Assembly (NCBI RefSeq): GCF_963675305.1
Contig: NZ_OY776147.1
Span: 2,790,001-2,854,000, forward strand
Source of the DNA: an uncultured Hyphomonas sp.
Lineage (GTDB): Bacteria > Pseudomonadota > Alphaproteobacteria > Caulobacterales > Hyphomonadaceae
DNA length: 64,000 bases
Direction of reading: 5' to 3'
Shown: piece by piece, positions 33,506-41,874 of the stretch
Layout of the letters: each line of letters begins with the position of its first letter
How positions within the stretch are numbered: the stretch's first letter is position 1
Position numbers and translations under genes: made by a program
The notes under the pieces: generated by a model
Database searches by the model: none
What the model saw: the letters and a program-made list of their open reading frames with translations, nothing else
What the model was told of the DNA's origin: nothing

Positions 33506-33760
33506 TCAGGCGCGCTTCAGCACACGCACAATCAGAAGCAGGACCACAGCGCCGATCGTGGCATGTAGAATGGCCGCGACAATGCCGGCGCCGAGACTGA
33601 TGCCGAACGCCGGAAACAGGAAGCCGGCAACGAAGGCACCGATGATGCCGACGGCGATATTGCCAATGATGCCAAAGCCGCCGCCGCGCACGATCAGCCC
33701 GGCCAGCCAGCCGGCAACGCCGCCAACCAGCAGAAAAATGATAATCCCTTCAAGGGTCAT
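33506..33760 (-). CDS. GlsB/YeaQ/YmgE family membrane protein
   Basis: An 84-residue inner-membrane protein with three short glycine-rich helices (GIIIFLLVGGVAGWLAGLIVRGGGFGIIGNIAVGIIGAFVAGFL...). This is the transglycosylase-associated protein family, common in stress regulons; the name does not imply transglycosylase activity. ATG 33760 is preceded by GAGACACC. Convergent with the DUF1499 gene. Regulation is not visible. Confidence 0.92.
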   Translation of the reverse strand: MTLEGIIIFLLVGGVAGWLAGLIVRGGGFGIIGNIAVGIIGAFVAGFLFPAFGISLGAGIVAAILHATIGAVVLLLIVRVLKRA

Positions 33761-33903
33761 CTGGTGTCTCCTCATGTATCGCCGGCACCGGGAACGGCCG
33801 GACTGTTAAGCGTATAACCCGCAGAAGTGTCATTCGTTCCCATCGGCAAGCCAGAACGTGGCCAGAGCGAAACGGAGACGACCTGCGACATTTTTGAGAA
33901 TGA

Positions 33904-33960
33904 CTTGCAATTAGCGCCAGCATGTGTACTTTAAATTTGTGAATGCTTCTTAATTGCAAG
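33904..33960. promoter_or_regulatory. 10-bp inverted repeat flanking the upstream region of a small gene
   Basis: CTTGCAATTA (33904-33913) and TAATTGCAAG (33951-33960) are perfect complements 37 bases apart. The right arm abuts the AAGGAG ribosome site of the next gene. If transcribed, the pairing would place the ribosome site at the base of a stem; if not, the pair could be a repressor site bracketing the promoter. Confidence 0.55.
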
Positions 33961-33970
33961 GAGACGTGTG

Positions 33971-34162
33971 ATGTGTGTTCCGGTCGATGACCCTGCCATG
34001 CTGTGCTGGCTGCAAACGCAGCTGCGCGTGATCAAAGCCTGGCAGGATGAGCTGGCCAGCCGCCCCGATGCCGACCTCCGTCAGGTCGAACGGCTGGGCC
34101 ACCACCGGGACTGGCTGACCGAAGAACTCGCCCGCCTCACGCCGCACAGGCAGGCGGCCTGA
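33971..34162 (+). CDS. small hypothetical protein
   Basis: A 63-residue soluble helical protein, MCVPVDDPAML then LQTQLRVIKAWQDELASRPDADLRQVERLGHHRDWLTEELARLTPH. The heptad-like spacing hints at a short coiled coil. AAGGAG at 33958-33963 sits seven bases before ATG 33971. I do not recognise the family. It is preceded by a striking 10-bp inverted repeat, suggesting regulated expression. Confidence 0.6.
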   Translation: MCVPVDDPAMLCWLQTQLRVIKAWQDELASRPDADLRQVERLGHHRDWLTEELARLTPHRQAA

Positions 34163-34325
34163 CCCTTCCCCCCGGCGCAGCGTGGGCGGCCAGTCGTTTC
34201 CTCCCATCCTCGCGACCCGTTCGCGCTGCGCCATCCTCTCATGTCTCCACTGGCGAAGCCCTCCGGTTTGCCCTATGTGACGGGTCAATTCAGGAACCCC
34301 GCAGAGTATTGGAGGCCCAACCATC

Positions 34326-35540
34326 ATGGACCGCGTTCTCATCATCGGTGCCGGCGCTGCCGGTTCGGTCGTCGCCCAGAAATGCGCGATGGACCGCGAC
34401 ACGTTCAAGCACATCACGCTCGCCTCCCGACGCATCGAAAGTTGCGAGAAAGCGGCCAAGCTTTGCAAGACGCCGATCGAGATCGCGCAGGTCGATGCCG
34501 ACAATGTGCCGGAAGTCGTCGCCCTCATCGAAAAGGTGAAGCCGGACCTCCTGATCAACATGGCCCTGCCCTATCAGGACCTGCCGATCATGGATGCCTG
34601 CCTCGAAACGGGCTGCAACTATATGGACACGGCGAACTATGAGCCGCGCGATGTGGCCAAGTTCGAATACCACTGGCAGTGGGCCTATCATGACCGCTTC
34701 AAGGAGAAGGGCATCACCGCCATTCTCGGCTGCGGCTTCGACCCCGGCGTGACGAACGTCTATTGCGCCTATGCGCAGGAGCACCTGTTCGACGAGATCG
34801 AATATATCGACATCGTGGACTGCAATGCCGGCGACCATGGCAAGACGTTCGCGACGAACTTCAATCCGGAGATCAACCTCCGCGAAGTCACGCAGGACGG
34901 CAAATACTGGAAGAATGGCGAGTGGATCGAGATCCCCGCCCTCTCCATCAATTGCGACATCGACTATCCGGAAGTCGGCCCGAAGGATTCCTACCTCATC
35001 TATCACGAGGAAGAGGAAAGCCTGGTCAAGAACATCAAAGGCCTGAAACAGATCCGCTTCTGGATGACGTTCGGAAGCGAATACATCAAGCACCTTCAGG
35101 TGTTCAAATCCATTGGCCTGATCGGCCTCGAACCGATCAAGCACAAGGGCATGGACATTATCCCGATGGAGTTCCTGAAGGATCTTCTGCCGCCGCCGTC
35201 TTCCCTCGCCGAGAACTATACCGGCAAGACCAGCATCGGCGTGATTGTCCGTGGCAAGAAGGATGGCCAGCCGCTGACGAAGATGATCTACAACGTCTCC
35301 GACCATGCCGAGACGAACAAGGAAGTCTCCGCGCAGGCCGTCTCCTACACAACGGGTGTGCCGCCGGTCTCCGGCGCAGCCATGTTCTTCCGCGGTGAAT
35401 GGTCCGGCAAGGGCGTGTTCAATGTCGAGCAGTTCCCGGCCAAGCCCTTCCTCGAAGACGTTGCCCAGCGCGGCCTGCCCTGGCATGTCATTGACGTGAA
35501 GCCTGGCGACCAGGACGAACTCTTCGCGGTGGAAACCTGA
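34326..35540 (+). CDS. carboxynorspermidine dehydrogenase (saccharopine dehydrogenase family)
   Basis: A 404-residue NAD(P)H enzyme of the saccharopine dehydrogenase family. Rossmann motif IIGAGAAGSVVAQKC is at residues 6-20; TLASRRIESCEKAAKLC and GCGFDPGVTNVYCAYAQEH are typical of the carboxynorspermidine synthase branch. It condenses aspartate semialdehyde with putrescine (or diaminopropane) to carboxyspermidine or carboxynorspermidine. The assignment is supported by nspC two genes downstream. The thioredoxin-like gene follows after 5 nt. Cytoplasmic. Confidence 0.93.
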   Translation: MDRVLIIGAGAAGSVVAQKCAMDRDTFKHITLASRRIESCEKAAKLCKTPIEIAQVDADNVPEVVALIEKVKPDLLINMALPYQDLPIMDACLETGCNYMDTANYEPRDVAKFEYHWQWAYHDRFKEKGITAILGCGFDPGVTNVYCAYAQEHLFDEIEYIDIVDCNAGDHGKTFATNFNPEINLREVTQDGKYWKNGEWIEIPALSINCDIDYPEVGPKDSYLIYHEEEESLVKNIKGLKQIRFWMTFGSEYIKHLQVFKSIGLIGLEPIKHKGMDIIPMEFLKDLLPPPSSLAENYTGKTSIGVIVRGKKDGQPLTKMIYNVSDHAETNKEVSAQAVSYTTGVPPVSGAAMFFRGEWSGKGVFNVEQFPAKPFLEDVAQRGLPWHVIDVKPGDQDELFAVET

Positions 35541-35545
35541 GCAAC

Positions 35546-36205
35546 ATGCGCGGGGCTTTCGTCGCACTCGTCGCTGCCATGGCTTTCGCGGCGTGCAGCC
35601 AGCAAGCCGCTGCACCGCAAGGGCCGCTCGTTTTCGAGAAAGCCGTCGACTATGCCGCCTTCCAGCCAATCGAGGGCTGTACGGGCGAGCGGGCAAAGCC
35701 GACCTATTACAAATGCCTCGATGCGCGTGAGCTCTACGATACGGCCGTCGCGCAGGCTGCGGAAGAAGACCGCCCCCTGATGATCGTCTGGGGGTTCGAC
35801 GAATGCCCCTCCTGCATGAAGCTGGAGAAGACCGAACTCTCCGGCAGGAAGGCCTGGACGGTTGACCGCTTCCTGAAGGATGCGCTGACGCCTGCCCAGC
35901 GTGACGCCGCCCTTGCCAGTCAGGACGACTACCGCATCCTGACCCTGAAGATCGACGTCCGCCGCCCGAACGGCGCGGCGCTCGCCAAAGAGATTGGTGT
36001 GACCGACATCGCTCGATCACGCGGGTATGATCGCATCAGGACGCCCTTCATCACCCTTACCAATGCGGACACCGGCGCTCTGGTCTCGCAGGCAGAACTG
36101 AGCGAGGGCTTCCGCCCATGCACCCGCTCGGATGAATTCGTTCTCAATCTCGTCGAGGCCGGCTTCCTGCCGGAAGACCCCTCGCGCGACCGTAGAATGT
36201 GCTAA
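35546..36205 (+). CDS. thioredoxin-like lipoprotein
   Basis: A 219-residue exported protein. FAAC at residues 14-17 is a lipobox, so it is probably lipid-anchored. A thioredoxin-fold domain has WGFDECPSCMKLE with a redox CPSC-type pair (C87, C90) and a later PFITLTNADTG resembling the cis-proline loop. Additional cysteines (C45, C57) sit ahead of the fold. It lies exactly between the two carboxynorspermidine genes (5 nt from the first, 0 nt before the second), so it is transcribed with them. Its connection with polyamine synthesis is not obvious. Confidence 0.8.
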   Translation: MRGAFVALVAAMAFAACSQQAAAPQGPLVFEKAVDYAAFQPIEGCTGERAKPTYYKCLDARELYDTAVAQAAEEDRPLMIVWGFDECPSCMKLEKTELSGRKAWTVDRFLKDALTPAQRDAALASQDDYRILTLKIDVRRPNGAALAKEIGVTDIARSRGYDRIRTPFITLTNADTGALVSQAELSEGFRPCTRSDEFVLNLVEAGFLPEDPSRDRRMC

Positions 36206-37354
36206 ATGGAAAAAGCCATGACTTTGCCTGCCGACATCCCCACCCCCGTCTTCGTCCTGGACGTCGCCCGCCTCCGGAAGAATCTGGAGACGGCGAAGCG
36301 CGTGCGGGAAGAAGCCGGCTGCAAAGTGTTGCTGGCCACCAAGGCCTTCGCCATGCCAGCGGCCTTCCCGGTGATGACCGACTATCTGGACGGCACCACG
36401 GCCTCCGGTGAACATGAAGCCATCATGGGTCATGAGAGCTTCGGCAAGGAAGTGCATGTCTACTCCCCGGCCTATACGGAAGATGAAGTCCGCCGCCTGA
36501 CGAAAATTGCCGAGCACATCTATTTCAACTCCGCCGAACAACTCGCCCGGTTTGGCGATATTGCCCGCGACGCTGGCGCGCATATCGGCCTGCGGGTGAA
36601 CCCCGGCTATTCCAACGCGACGCTCGGCGGTGACCTTTACGATCCCTGCGCACCGGGCAGCCGGTTTGGCGAAGTCCCGGCGAAGCTGGACGAGGTGGAC
36701 TGGTCGGGTGTCGACATCTTCCACGTCCACGCCCTTTGCGAGAGCCTGGCTGACGGCTCGGCCGGTCTGATCCAGCATGTCGCCGACAAGTTCGGGCAAT
36801 ATATCGAACAGGTCTCAGCCGTGAATTTCGGCGGCGGGCATTTCCTGAACAAGCCGGGTTATGATGTCGACGTGCTGATCGAAGCGATCAAAGACTTCAA
36901 GGCGCGCTTCGGTGTTGATGTGATCCTGGAGCCGGGCGCTGGCCTCGTCGTGAATACCGGTGAACTCTACGCCACAGTGCTCGCCCTGCACTGGAACGAG
37001 ATGGAGCTCGCCATTCTCGACGCCTCCGCCTCCACCCACATGCCGGACGTTCTGGAAGTCCCCTACCGGCCGGACATTGTCGGCGCGGGCCAACCCGGCG
37101 AGAAGCCCTACACCTACCGCCTCGGCGGGAAAACCTGCATGACCGGCGACGTGATCGGGGATTACTCCTTCCACAAACCATTGCAGCCGGGCGACCAGCT
37201 CGTCTTCACAGACCAGATGCACTACAGCTTCGTGAAGACGAACACGTTCAACGGCACGCCGCTGGCAAACCTCGCCGTCCGCTGGGAAGACGGCCGCGTG
37301 GAGCAGGTCTCGCATTTCGGTTATGAGGAATTCCGCAGGCGGCTCGGGCGCTAG
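36206..37354 (+). CDS. nspC: carboxynorspermidine decarboxylase
   Basis: A 382-residue PLP enzyme (alanine racemase/ODC-like fold III) that decarboxylates carboxyspermidine or carboxynorspermidine to the polyamine. The PLP lysine is K46 in LLATKAF, FHVHALCES supplies the histidine/cysteine-containing substrate loop, EPGAG binds phosphate, and MTGDVIGDY carries the second-subunit residues. The start ATG immediately follows the upstream stop (TAAATG). Together with the dehydrogenase it forms the alternative spermidine route found widely in alphaproteobacteria. Confidence 0.95.
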   Translation: MEKAMTLPADIPTPVFVLDVARLRKNLETAKRVREEAGCKVLLATKAFAMPAAFPVMTDYLDGTTASGEHEAIMGHESFGKEVHVYSPAYTEDEVRRLTKIAEHIYFNSAEQLARFGDIARDAGAHIGLRVNPGYSNATLGGDLYDPCAPGSRFGEVPAKLDEVDWSGVDIFHVHALCESLADGSAGLIQHVADKFGQYIEQVSAVNFGGGHFLNKPGYDVDVLIEAIKDFKARFGVDVILEPGAGLVVNTGELYATVLALHWNEMELAILDASASTHMPDVLEVPYRPDIVGAGQPGEKPYTYRLGGKTCMTGDVIGDYSFHKPLQPGDQLVFTDQMHYSFVKTNTFNGTPLANLAVRWEDGRVEQVSHFGYEEFRRRLGR

Positions 37355-37454
37355 ACCCTGTCGGATTGCTTAGCGCACCTGTAAAAATCCACCGGATTTC
37401 TTTCACGTAATCTTCCAGTCCTTCTGCCAGACTGCAGGGCTCGGAGGAATGCGC

Positions 37455-37538
37455 ATGGCTGGGCGTATCGCACTCGGATGTCTTGTTCTCTGCCTGCTGG
37501 CAATCTGCCTGCTCGCACCGGCAGCCGCGAACGGCTAG
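37455..37538 (+). CDS. possible 27-residue exported peptide
   Basis: A very short frame encoding MAGRIALGCLVLCLLAICLLAPAAANG. It has an excellent GGAGG ribosome site at 37443-37447, seven bases ahead of ATG 37455. The sequence is a hydrophobic helix ending APAAANG, which looks like a signal peptide with almost no mature part, or a small membrane peptide. It sits between nspC and the convergent nitrilase-type gene. I cannot assign a family; it may be a fragment of a decayed gene. Confidence 0.35.
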   Translation: MAGRIALGCLVLCLLAICLLAPAAANG

Positions 37539-37550
37539 CTGCCCAACTGG

Positions 37551-38387
37551 TTAGCTACCAAGGCGCGCCATACGGACGTCCCGGTCGTTCCCGAGTGACG
37601 GAATGCGTCCGCGGGCCTTGGCCACCTCATCGAGATCCAGTTCCGCCAGAACGATTCCCGGCGCCGCCCCATCGGCTTCCGCGATCACCTCGCCCCAGGG
37701 CGAGACGATAAGGGAGTGGCCGTAGGTTTCCCGTCCATCCTCATGCTTGCCGCCCTGCGCCGGGGCGACGACGAAACAGCCGGTCTCGATCGCCCGCGCG
37801 CGGACCAGCACGTGCCAGTGCGCCTCGCCAGTGACGCGTGTGAACGCCGCCGGAATGGTCAGGATGTCGGCGCCCGCTTGCGCCAGCTTGCGGTAAAGAT
37901 GCGGGAAGCGGAGGTCGTAACAGATCGTCATGCCGATCTGGCCAAACGGCGCCTTGGCCAGTACGGCCTGTTCCCCCGGCCGGTAGGCCCGGCTCTCGCG
38001 ATAATTCTGCCCGTCGCCAACCTCCACATCGAACATGTGGATCTTGTCGTATCGCGCGATCACGCCGCCGTCCGGCCCGATCAGGAAGGACCGGTTGGCG
38101 AAGCGCTCCTCGCTCTCCAGCGTTACCGCCAGTGAGCCGATCAGCAGTGTCACCCCCAGTTCCACCGCCAGCGCCTGGAAGGCATGCAGGGGAATATCAT
38201 CCTGTTCCACGATCTTCGGCCGCGCCATGCCGGGGCGGATGTCCAGCAGGTTCGTCATTTCAGGCGTTGCGATAAACTTCGCGCCCTTCCCGGCTGCCTC
38301 CCGGATAAGGGCGGAGGCCGCCGCAATATTCGGGGCGACTTCCACGCCGGAACGCATCTGGACACAGGCAGCAGTGATCTTGGTCAT
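37551..38387 (-). CDS. carbon-nitrogen hydrolase family protein
   Basis: A 278-residue nitrilase-superfamily amidase. The catalytic triad is visible: glutamate in ATPEMTN (about residue 43), lysine in YDKIHMFDV (about 114), cysteine in ICYDLRFPHLYR (about 155). The layout matches the Nit1/Nit2 branch, which includes deaminated-glutathione amidases. Cytoplasmic. Monocistronic on this strand. Exact substrate is inferred from the branch, not shown. Confidence 0.92.
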   Translation of the reverse strand: MTKITAACVQMRSGVEVAPNIAAASALIREAAGKGAKFIATPEMTNLLDIRPGMARPKIVEQDDIPLHAFQALAVELGVTLLIGSLAVTLESEERFANRSFLIGPDGGVIARYDKIHMFDVEVGDGQNYRESRAYRPGEQAVLAKAPFGQIGMTICYDLRFPHLYRKLAQAGADILTIPAAFTRVTGEAHWHVLVRARAIETGCFVVAPAQGGKHEDGRETYGHSLIVSPWGEVIAEADGAAPGIVLAELDLDEVAKARGRIPSLGNDRDVRMARLGS

Positions 38388-38431
38388 GTCCTGATCTTAA
38401 CGCCGCAAATCTCCGGCGCCAGCACGCATCT

Positions 38432-38938
38432 TCAACCACCCGCGCCGGGCAGCAGGTCTTCCAGAAAATAGGCAGACAAGGCGTTGCGTCCGGCAAGGCT
38501 GCTCTTGCGATACACTGCACGCGCCTGCTCGCGCACGGTGCGCTCGCTGGTCTCACGAAGATCAGCGATCTCCTGCAGGGAGAGGCCTTTCAACAGCAAC
38601 AGGCCGACATCCGATTCGGCGTCCGTCAGGCCCCAGGCCGAGAACTGCCGCGCAATGGCCACGCCGAGCCCCTGCACCAGCTCCCGATTCTCCTCTTGCC
38701 AGCGTCCGGCATCCTGGCGCGCATCGGCCAGGGCCCGGCGAAGGCGGCCAAGACGCCACAGCATGGCGCCCAGCCCAAACGATGCGGCGACCAGAACGAC
38801 CAGTTCTGCCGCGAGGTGCCCCGCCCCGGCGCCTTCCCCACTGTCGGTGATCAGGTCTGCCCCGATGAACAGGGCAATCGTGCCAAACAGCACGGCAACG
38901 CCCAAAAGGCCTCTGCGTCCGGATACGTCATCTGACAT
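38432..38938 (-). CDS. membrane-anchored LuxR-type HTH regulator
   Basis: A 168-residue protein with two transmembrane helices (residues ~11-28 and ~43-61), a charged coiled-coil-like linker (~66-95), then a LuxR/GerE helix-turn-helix at about 103-160 (GLTDAESDVGLLLLKGLSLQEIADLRETSERTVREQARAVYRKSSLAGRNAL). No receiver or autoinducer domain is present. This makes it a one-component regulator tethered at the membrane. ATG 38938 (MSDDVSGRRG) is preferred. It is divergent from the cytochrome b gene, a candidate target. Confidence 0.82.
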   Translation of the reverse strand: MSDDVSGRRGLLGVAVLFGTIALFIGADLITDSGEGAGAGHLAAELVVLVAASFGLGAMLWRLGRLRRALADARQDAGRWQEENRELVQGLGVAIARQFSAWGLTDAESDVGLLLLKGLSLQEIADLRETSERTVREQARAVYRKSSLAGRNALSAYFLEDLLPGAGG

Positions 38939-39054
38939 ACGTCCTTCTCGCCCATCCCGCCGCCAAAGGGAATGCGTCATGTGACGGATGGACCGCGCAG
39001 CGTCCAGGGCGCCATCTCCCAGCCAAGCCAGCAGGTAGCGCCGGAGACAATGAC

Positions 39055-39720
39055 ATGAGCCAGATCAAGACCCCCACCCGCCCGGTATGGGACCCCCTAA
39101 TCCGTATTGGGCACTGGACTCTCGTGATTGCCTTCTTCACGGCCTACCTGTCTGGCGACGATCGTTTCAACATCCACAAATGGGCCGGCTATGTCGTGGC
39201 GGCCTATGTGCTGGTCCGAATCGTCTGGGGCATCATCGGCAGCCGCCATGCCCGGTTTACAGATTTCGTGCGCGGGCCGGGGGCTGTCTTCGGGTATCTG
39301 CGCGGCCTCATGACCGGCAAAGTGAAAGACTATGCCGGCCACAATCCCGCAGGCGGCGCCATGGTCGTCGCTCTCCTGTTCAGCCTTCTCGTCACAACCG
39401 GATCCGGCATGGCGCTCTATGCCGTGGAGGACGATGCGGGCCCGCTTGCCGGGATCGTGACAGAGGAGACCTTTGCCCCACTCGCCGCAACATTCGGCGA
39501 GAATGAAGAGGGTGAAGAAGAGGAACATGAGCGCCGCGGCGGACATGAAGAATCGGCCTCCGAGGAATTGCTCGAAGGCGTGCACAAGGCGTTCGTATAC
39601 ATCACGCTCGCGCTCGTCGGCCTGCACCTCGCCGGCGTGGTCGCCTCAAGCCTCGTCCACAAGGAAAACCTCGCCCGTGCCATGGTGACTGGCCGCAAGA
39701 AAGCGCCCGGGGAGTCCTGA
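39055..39720 (+). CDS. cytochrome b561-like membrane protein
   Basis: A 221-residue four-helix cytochrome b domain protein. Candidate heme ligands are H20 (RIGHWT), H41 (NIHKWAG), H177 (EGVHKAF) and H191 (GLHLAGV), the diheme b561/NiFe-hydrogenase b-type pattern. Between helices 3 and 4 is an unusual acidic, histidine-containing loop at 149-174 (ENEEGEEEEHERRGGHEESASEEL). It would carry electrons across the inner membrane, usually for a c-type cytochrome partner that is not encoded adjacently. Confidence 0.88.
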   Translation: MSQIKTPTRPVWDPLIRIGHWTLVIAFFTAYLSGDDRFNIHKWAGYVVAAYVLVRIVWGIIGSRHARFTDFVRGPGAVFGYLRGLMTGKVKDYAGHNPAGGAMVVALLFSLLVTTGSGMALYAVEDDAGPLAGIVTEETFAPLAATFGENEEGEEEEHERRGGHEESASEELLEGVHKAFVYITLALVGLHLAGVVASSLVHKENLARAMVTGRKKAPGES

Positions 39721-39723
39721 CCC

Positions 39724-40560
39724 TCACGCGCCCGGACGGGGCAGACACATCAGCTGGGACGAACCGCTGACCAGCAGCTGTCCCGACGCGTCCCGGATCT
39801 CTCCATCGGTTGCCATCAACCCGTTCCCTGCCACTGGCGCGCGCACCCGCATATGCAACCAGTCGGCATGGCTGGTCGGGCGGTGGAAGCGGTAGTGATA
39901 GTCAATGTTCGGGGCGATCCAGGGCGATGGGCCATCCGTCGGATGAGCGGGATACTGGGCCAGCCAGCCGAAGGCATCCATCAGAATGATCGCCCGCCCG
40001 GCATCGGTGAACACATCGTCTGACACCGGGCGCGGCGTGAAACGGTAGAACCCTGTCAGCTCCGGGTCGCGGGCGGCCTCCCCCTTGTGCGGTGTCCCGC
40101 GGATCGGGCGCTGTTCGAAATGGTCAAAGAATGGATGCGAGGGCTCGTCCGGATACTGTTCTTCGAAACCCGGCACGGTTTCCGGGTCCGGCAGCGCCTC
40201 CTGCGTGTCATCATGTTCCAGACCGGGCAGCGTGTCCGGCACGGTCCACACATGGCAAAGCAGCAACGTCTTGCCGTCCTGCACCAGTTCTGCCCTCAGC
40301 AGCTCGCTGCGCTTGCCGGCCTTCACAGTCTCTACGTGAACCTCCGCCGGGGCATATTTGCCCATGCGAAGAAAATGGCAGGTCATGCTGGCTGGCCTCG
40401 GAAGATCGCTCGCCTCCCCCGCCGCCCGCAAAGCCAGCGCCGTAATGAATCCGCCCGCCGGACTCCACAGGCCCCAGCTTTCCGGCAATTCGACAGACCA
40501 GCGTCCCGCCTCCAACGGCTCAAGCCGCGTGGCCTGCTCAAAATCCTGCACCTGTTCCAT
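39724..40560 (-). CDS. acyl-CoA thioesterase family protein, double hotdog
   Basis: A 278-residue TesB-like thioesterase with two hotdog halves. The first contains WGLWSPAGGFITALALRAA and SMTCHFLRMGKYAPAEVHVETVKAGKRSELLRAELVQDGK; the second has MDAFGWLAQYPA, NIDYHYRFHRPTSHADWLHMR and DGEIRDASGQLLVSGSSQL. It probably hydrolyses acyl-CoA in the cytoplasm. GGGAGGGAAA before ATG 40560 supports the start. Convergent with the cytochrome b gene (3 nt apart). Confidence 0.9.
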   Translation of the reverse strand: MEQVQDFEQATRLEPLEAGRWSVELPESWGLWSPAGGFITALALRAAGEASDLPRPASMTCHFLRMGKYAPAEVHVETVKAGKRSELLRAELVQDGKTLLLCHVWTVPDTLPGLEHDDTQEALPDPETVPGFEEQYPDEPSHPFFDHFEQRPIRGTPHKGEAARDPELTGFYRFTPRPVSDDVFTDAGRAIILMDAFGWLAQYPAHPTDGPSPWIAPNIDYHYRFHRPTSHADWLHMRVRAPVAGNGLMATDGEIRDASGQLLVSGSSQLMCLPRPGA

Positions 40561-40644
40561 TTTCCCTCCCTGACCGGTGACCCGGCCTTCAGGAGAGTTT
40601 AGCAGCGCCTTCCGCGACAAGAACCCCCTGAGGGAGATTTCCCG

Positions 40645-41874
40645 TCAATCTTCGTGGGAATTTATCCAGTCTGTCGCGGCCTGCAATGCACGGTCCGGCC
40701 CGGCGCCATTGTCCGCGAGGACTTCATGCGGCGGGTGCCACGCTTCGCGCGGCGTGCCATCGATATGAGCCAGAGCATAGGTCGGGATACGGATCGCCAA
40801 GCCGGATGCGTCCAGCGTGAAGGACTCCACACCGCCGGCCAGCCCTGCCATGCGGCTGCCGAACACCTCGCCGCGCCGCAAACCGTCGAGACCGACGGCC
40901 ATGCCTTCCCCCATACTGCCCGTCCAGTGACCGACGAGAACGGCCAGCGGGCCTTGTGCCGTCCAGTCATCACGCGGAGACACGGTCTTCTGCCACTCCG
41001 GCGCATCCATCGGTCGGATCAGTTGGTAGGCCCCTGTTTCGTCTATGAAGCGGCCCATCACGGGCTCGGCGACATCTGTGTTCCCGCCACCGGGTGTATC
41101 GCGCAGATCCAGAACCCAGCCGCGTGCACCGCGAAGCGTCTCCATTGCGTCATCGAACGCGGCAACCGTGTCGTCTTCGTCCAGCGAATTGTTGAACCGG
41201 ACATAGCCGATCTGTCCGGGCAGCATGCGGGCCGTGACCGGGCCTTCCGGCGGTTGCGCCGCGGTGTCCAGCGAGAGGGTCATCTCCTGTCCTTCCCGCA
41301 GAACAGTGACCGTATGCGGACGATTGCGGTATCCCGCTGCGGCGGCCAGCTCGGCCCAGCGCCGCTGCGCGTTTGCCGCCTGCACACCGGAAGGCTGCAG
41401 GCGCTCCGCGATCGCGGTTTCCAGCGGTTGGCCATCCACGGCGATGACCCGGTCCCAGACCTGCAGGCCTGCCATGGCCGCCGCGCTGCCGGCCCGCACG
41501 CCGGTCACCTGCCCGTCTTCAAGCCAGTAATCATTCCCGGACGGCACAAGGCGCGGCGACTGGCCGGAATTGGCCCCGAAGGAAACATGCGCATCGTACA
41601 GTGTGTCGGTCAGGTCCTCCAGCACGCGCAGGCGCTCCGGCCCTGTGCTGGCGGTGGCCGCACGCGCAGGCAGCTCTGCACAGGCGGTATCCCAGGCGGC
41701 CGCTTTGCCGTCCAGATAGACATAATTCTCCCGCACGAGCGCGCACAGCTGCGCCCCGTCGGCGATCAGGCCTTCCTGCGCCGGGGTCAGCGGCGCAGTC
41801 GGCACAGGCTGGGTTGTGCAGGCCCCGAGGACGATCAGCAGGAGCCCTGCAATCGGCCGGATCAGATCTCCCAT
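40645..41874 (-). CDS. S41 family peptidase, lipoprotein
   Basis: A 409-residue C-terminal-processing-type protease. LIVLGAC at residues 13-19 is a lipobox (C19). A PDZ-like domain spans about 118-205 (VRAGSAAAMAGLQVWDRVIAVDGQPLETA). The tail-specific protease fold follows, with IGYVRFNNS, WVLDLRDTPGGGNTD and the nucleophile region VLVGHWTGSMGEGMAVGL, where the serine is in GSM. It begins inside the argD gene: 13 nt overlap at 41862-41874. Probably periplasmic. Confidence 0.88.
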   Translation of the reverse strand: MGDLIRPIAGLLLIVLGACTTQPVPTAPLTPAQEGLIADGAQLCALVRENYVYLDGKAAAWDTACAELPARAATASTGPERLRVLEDLTDTLYDAHVSFGANSGQSPRLVPSGNDYWLEDGQVTGVRAGSAAAMAGLQVWDRVIAVDGQPLETAIAERLQPSGVQAANAQRRWAELAAAAGYRNRPHTVTVLREGQEMTLSLDTAAQPPEGPVTARMLPGQIGYVRFNNSLDEDDTVAAFDDAMETLRGARGWVLDLRDTPGGGNTDVAEPVMGRFIDETGAYQLIRPMDAPEWQKTVSPRDDWTAQGPLAVLVGHWTGSMGEGMAVGLDGLRRGEVFGSRMAGLAGGVESFTLDASGLAIRIPTYALAHIDGTPREAWHPPHEVLADNGAGPDRALQAATDWINSHED

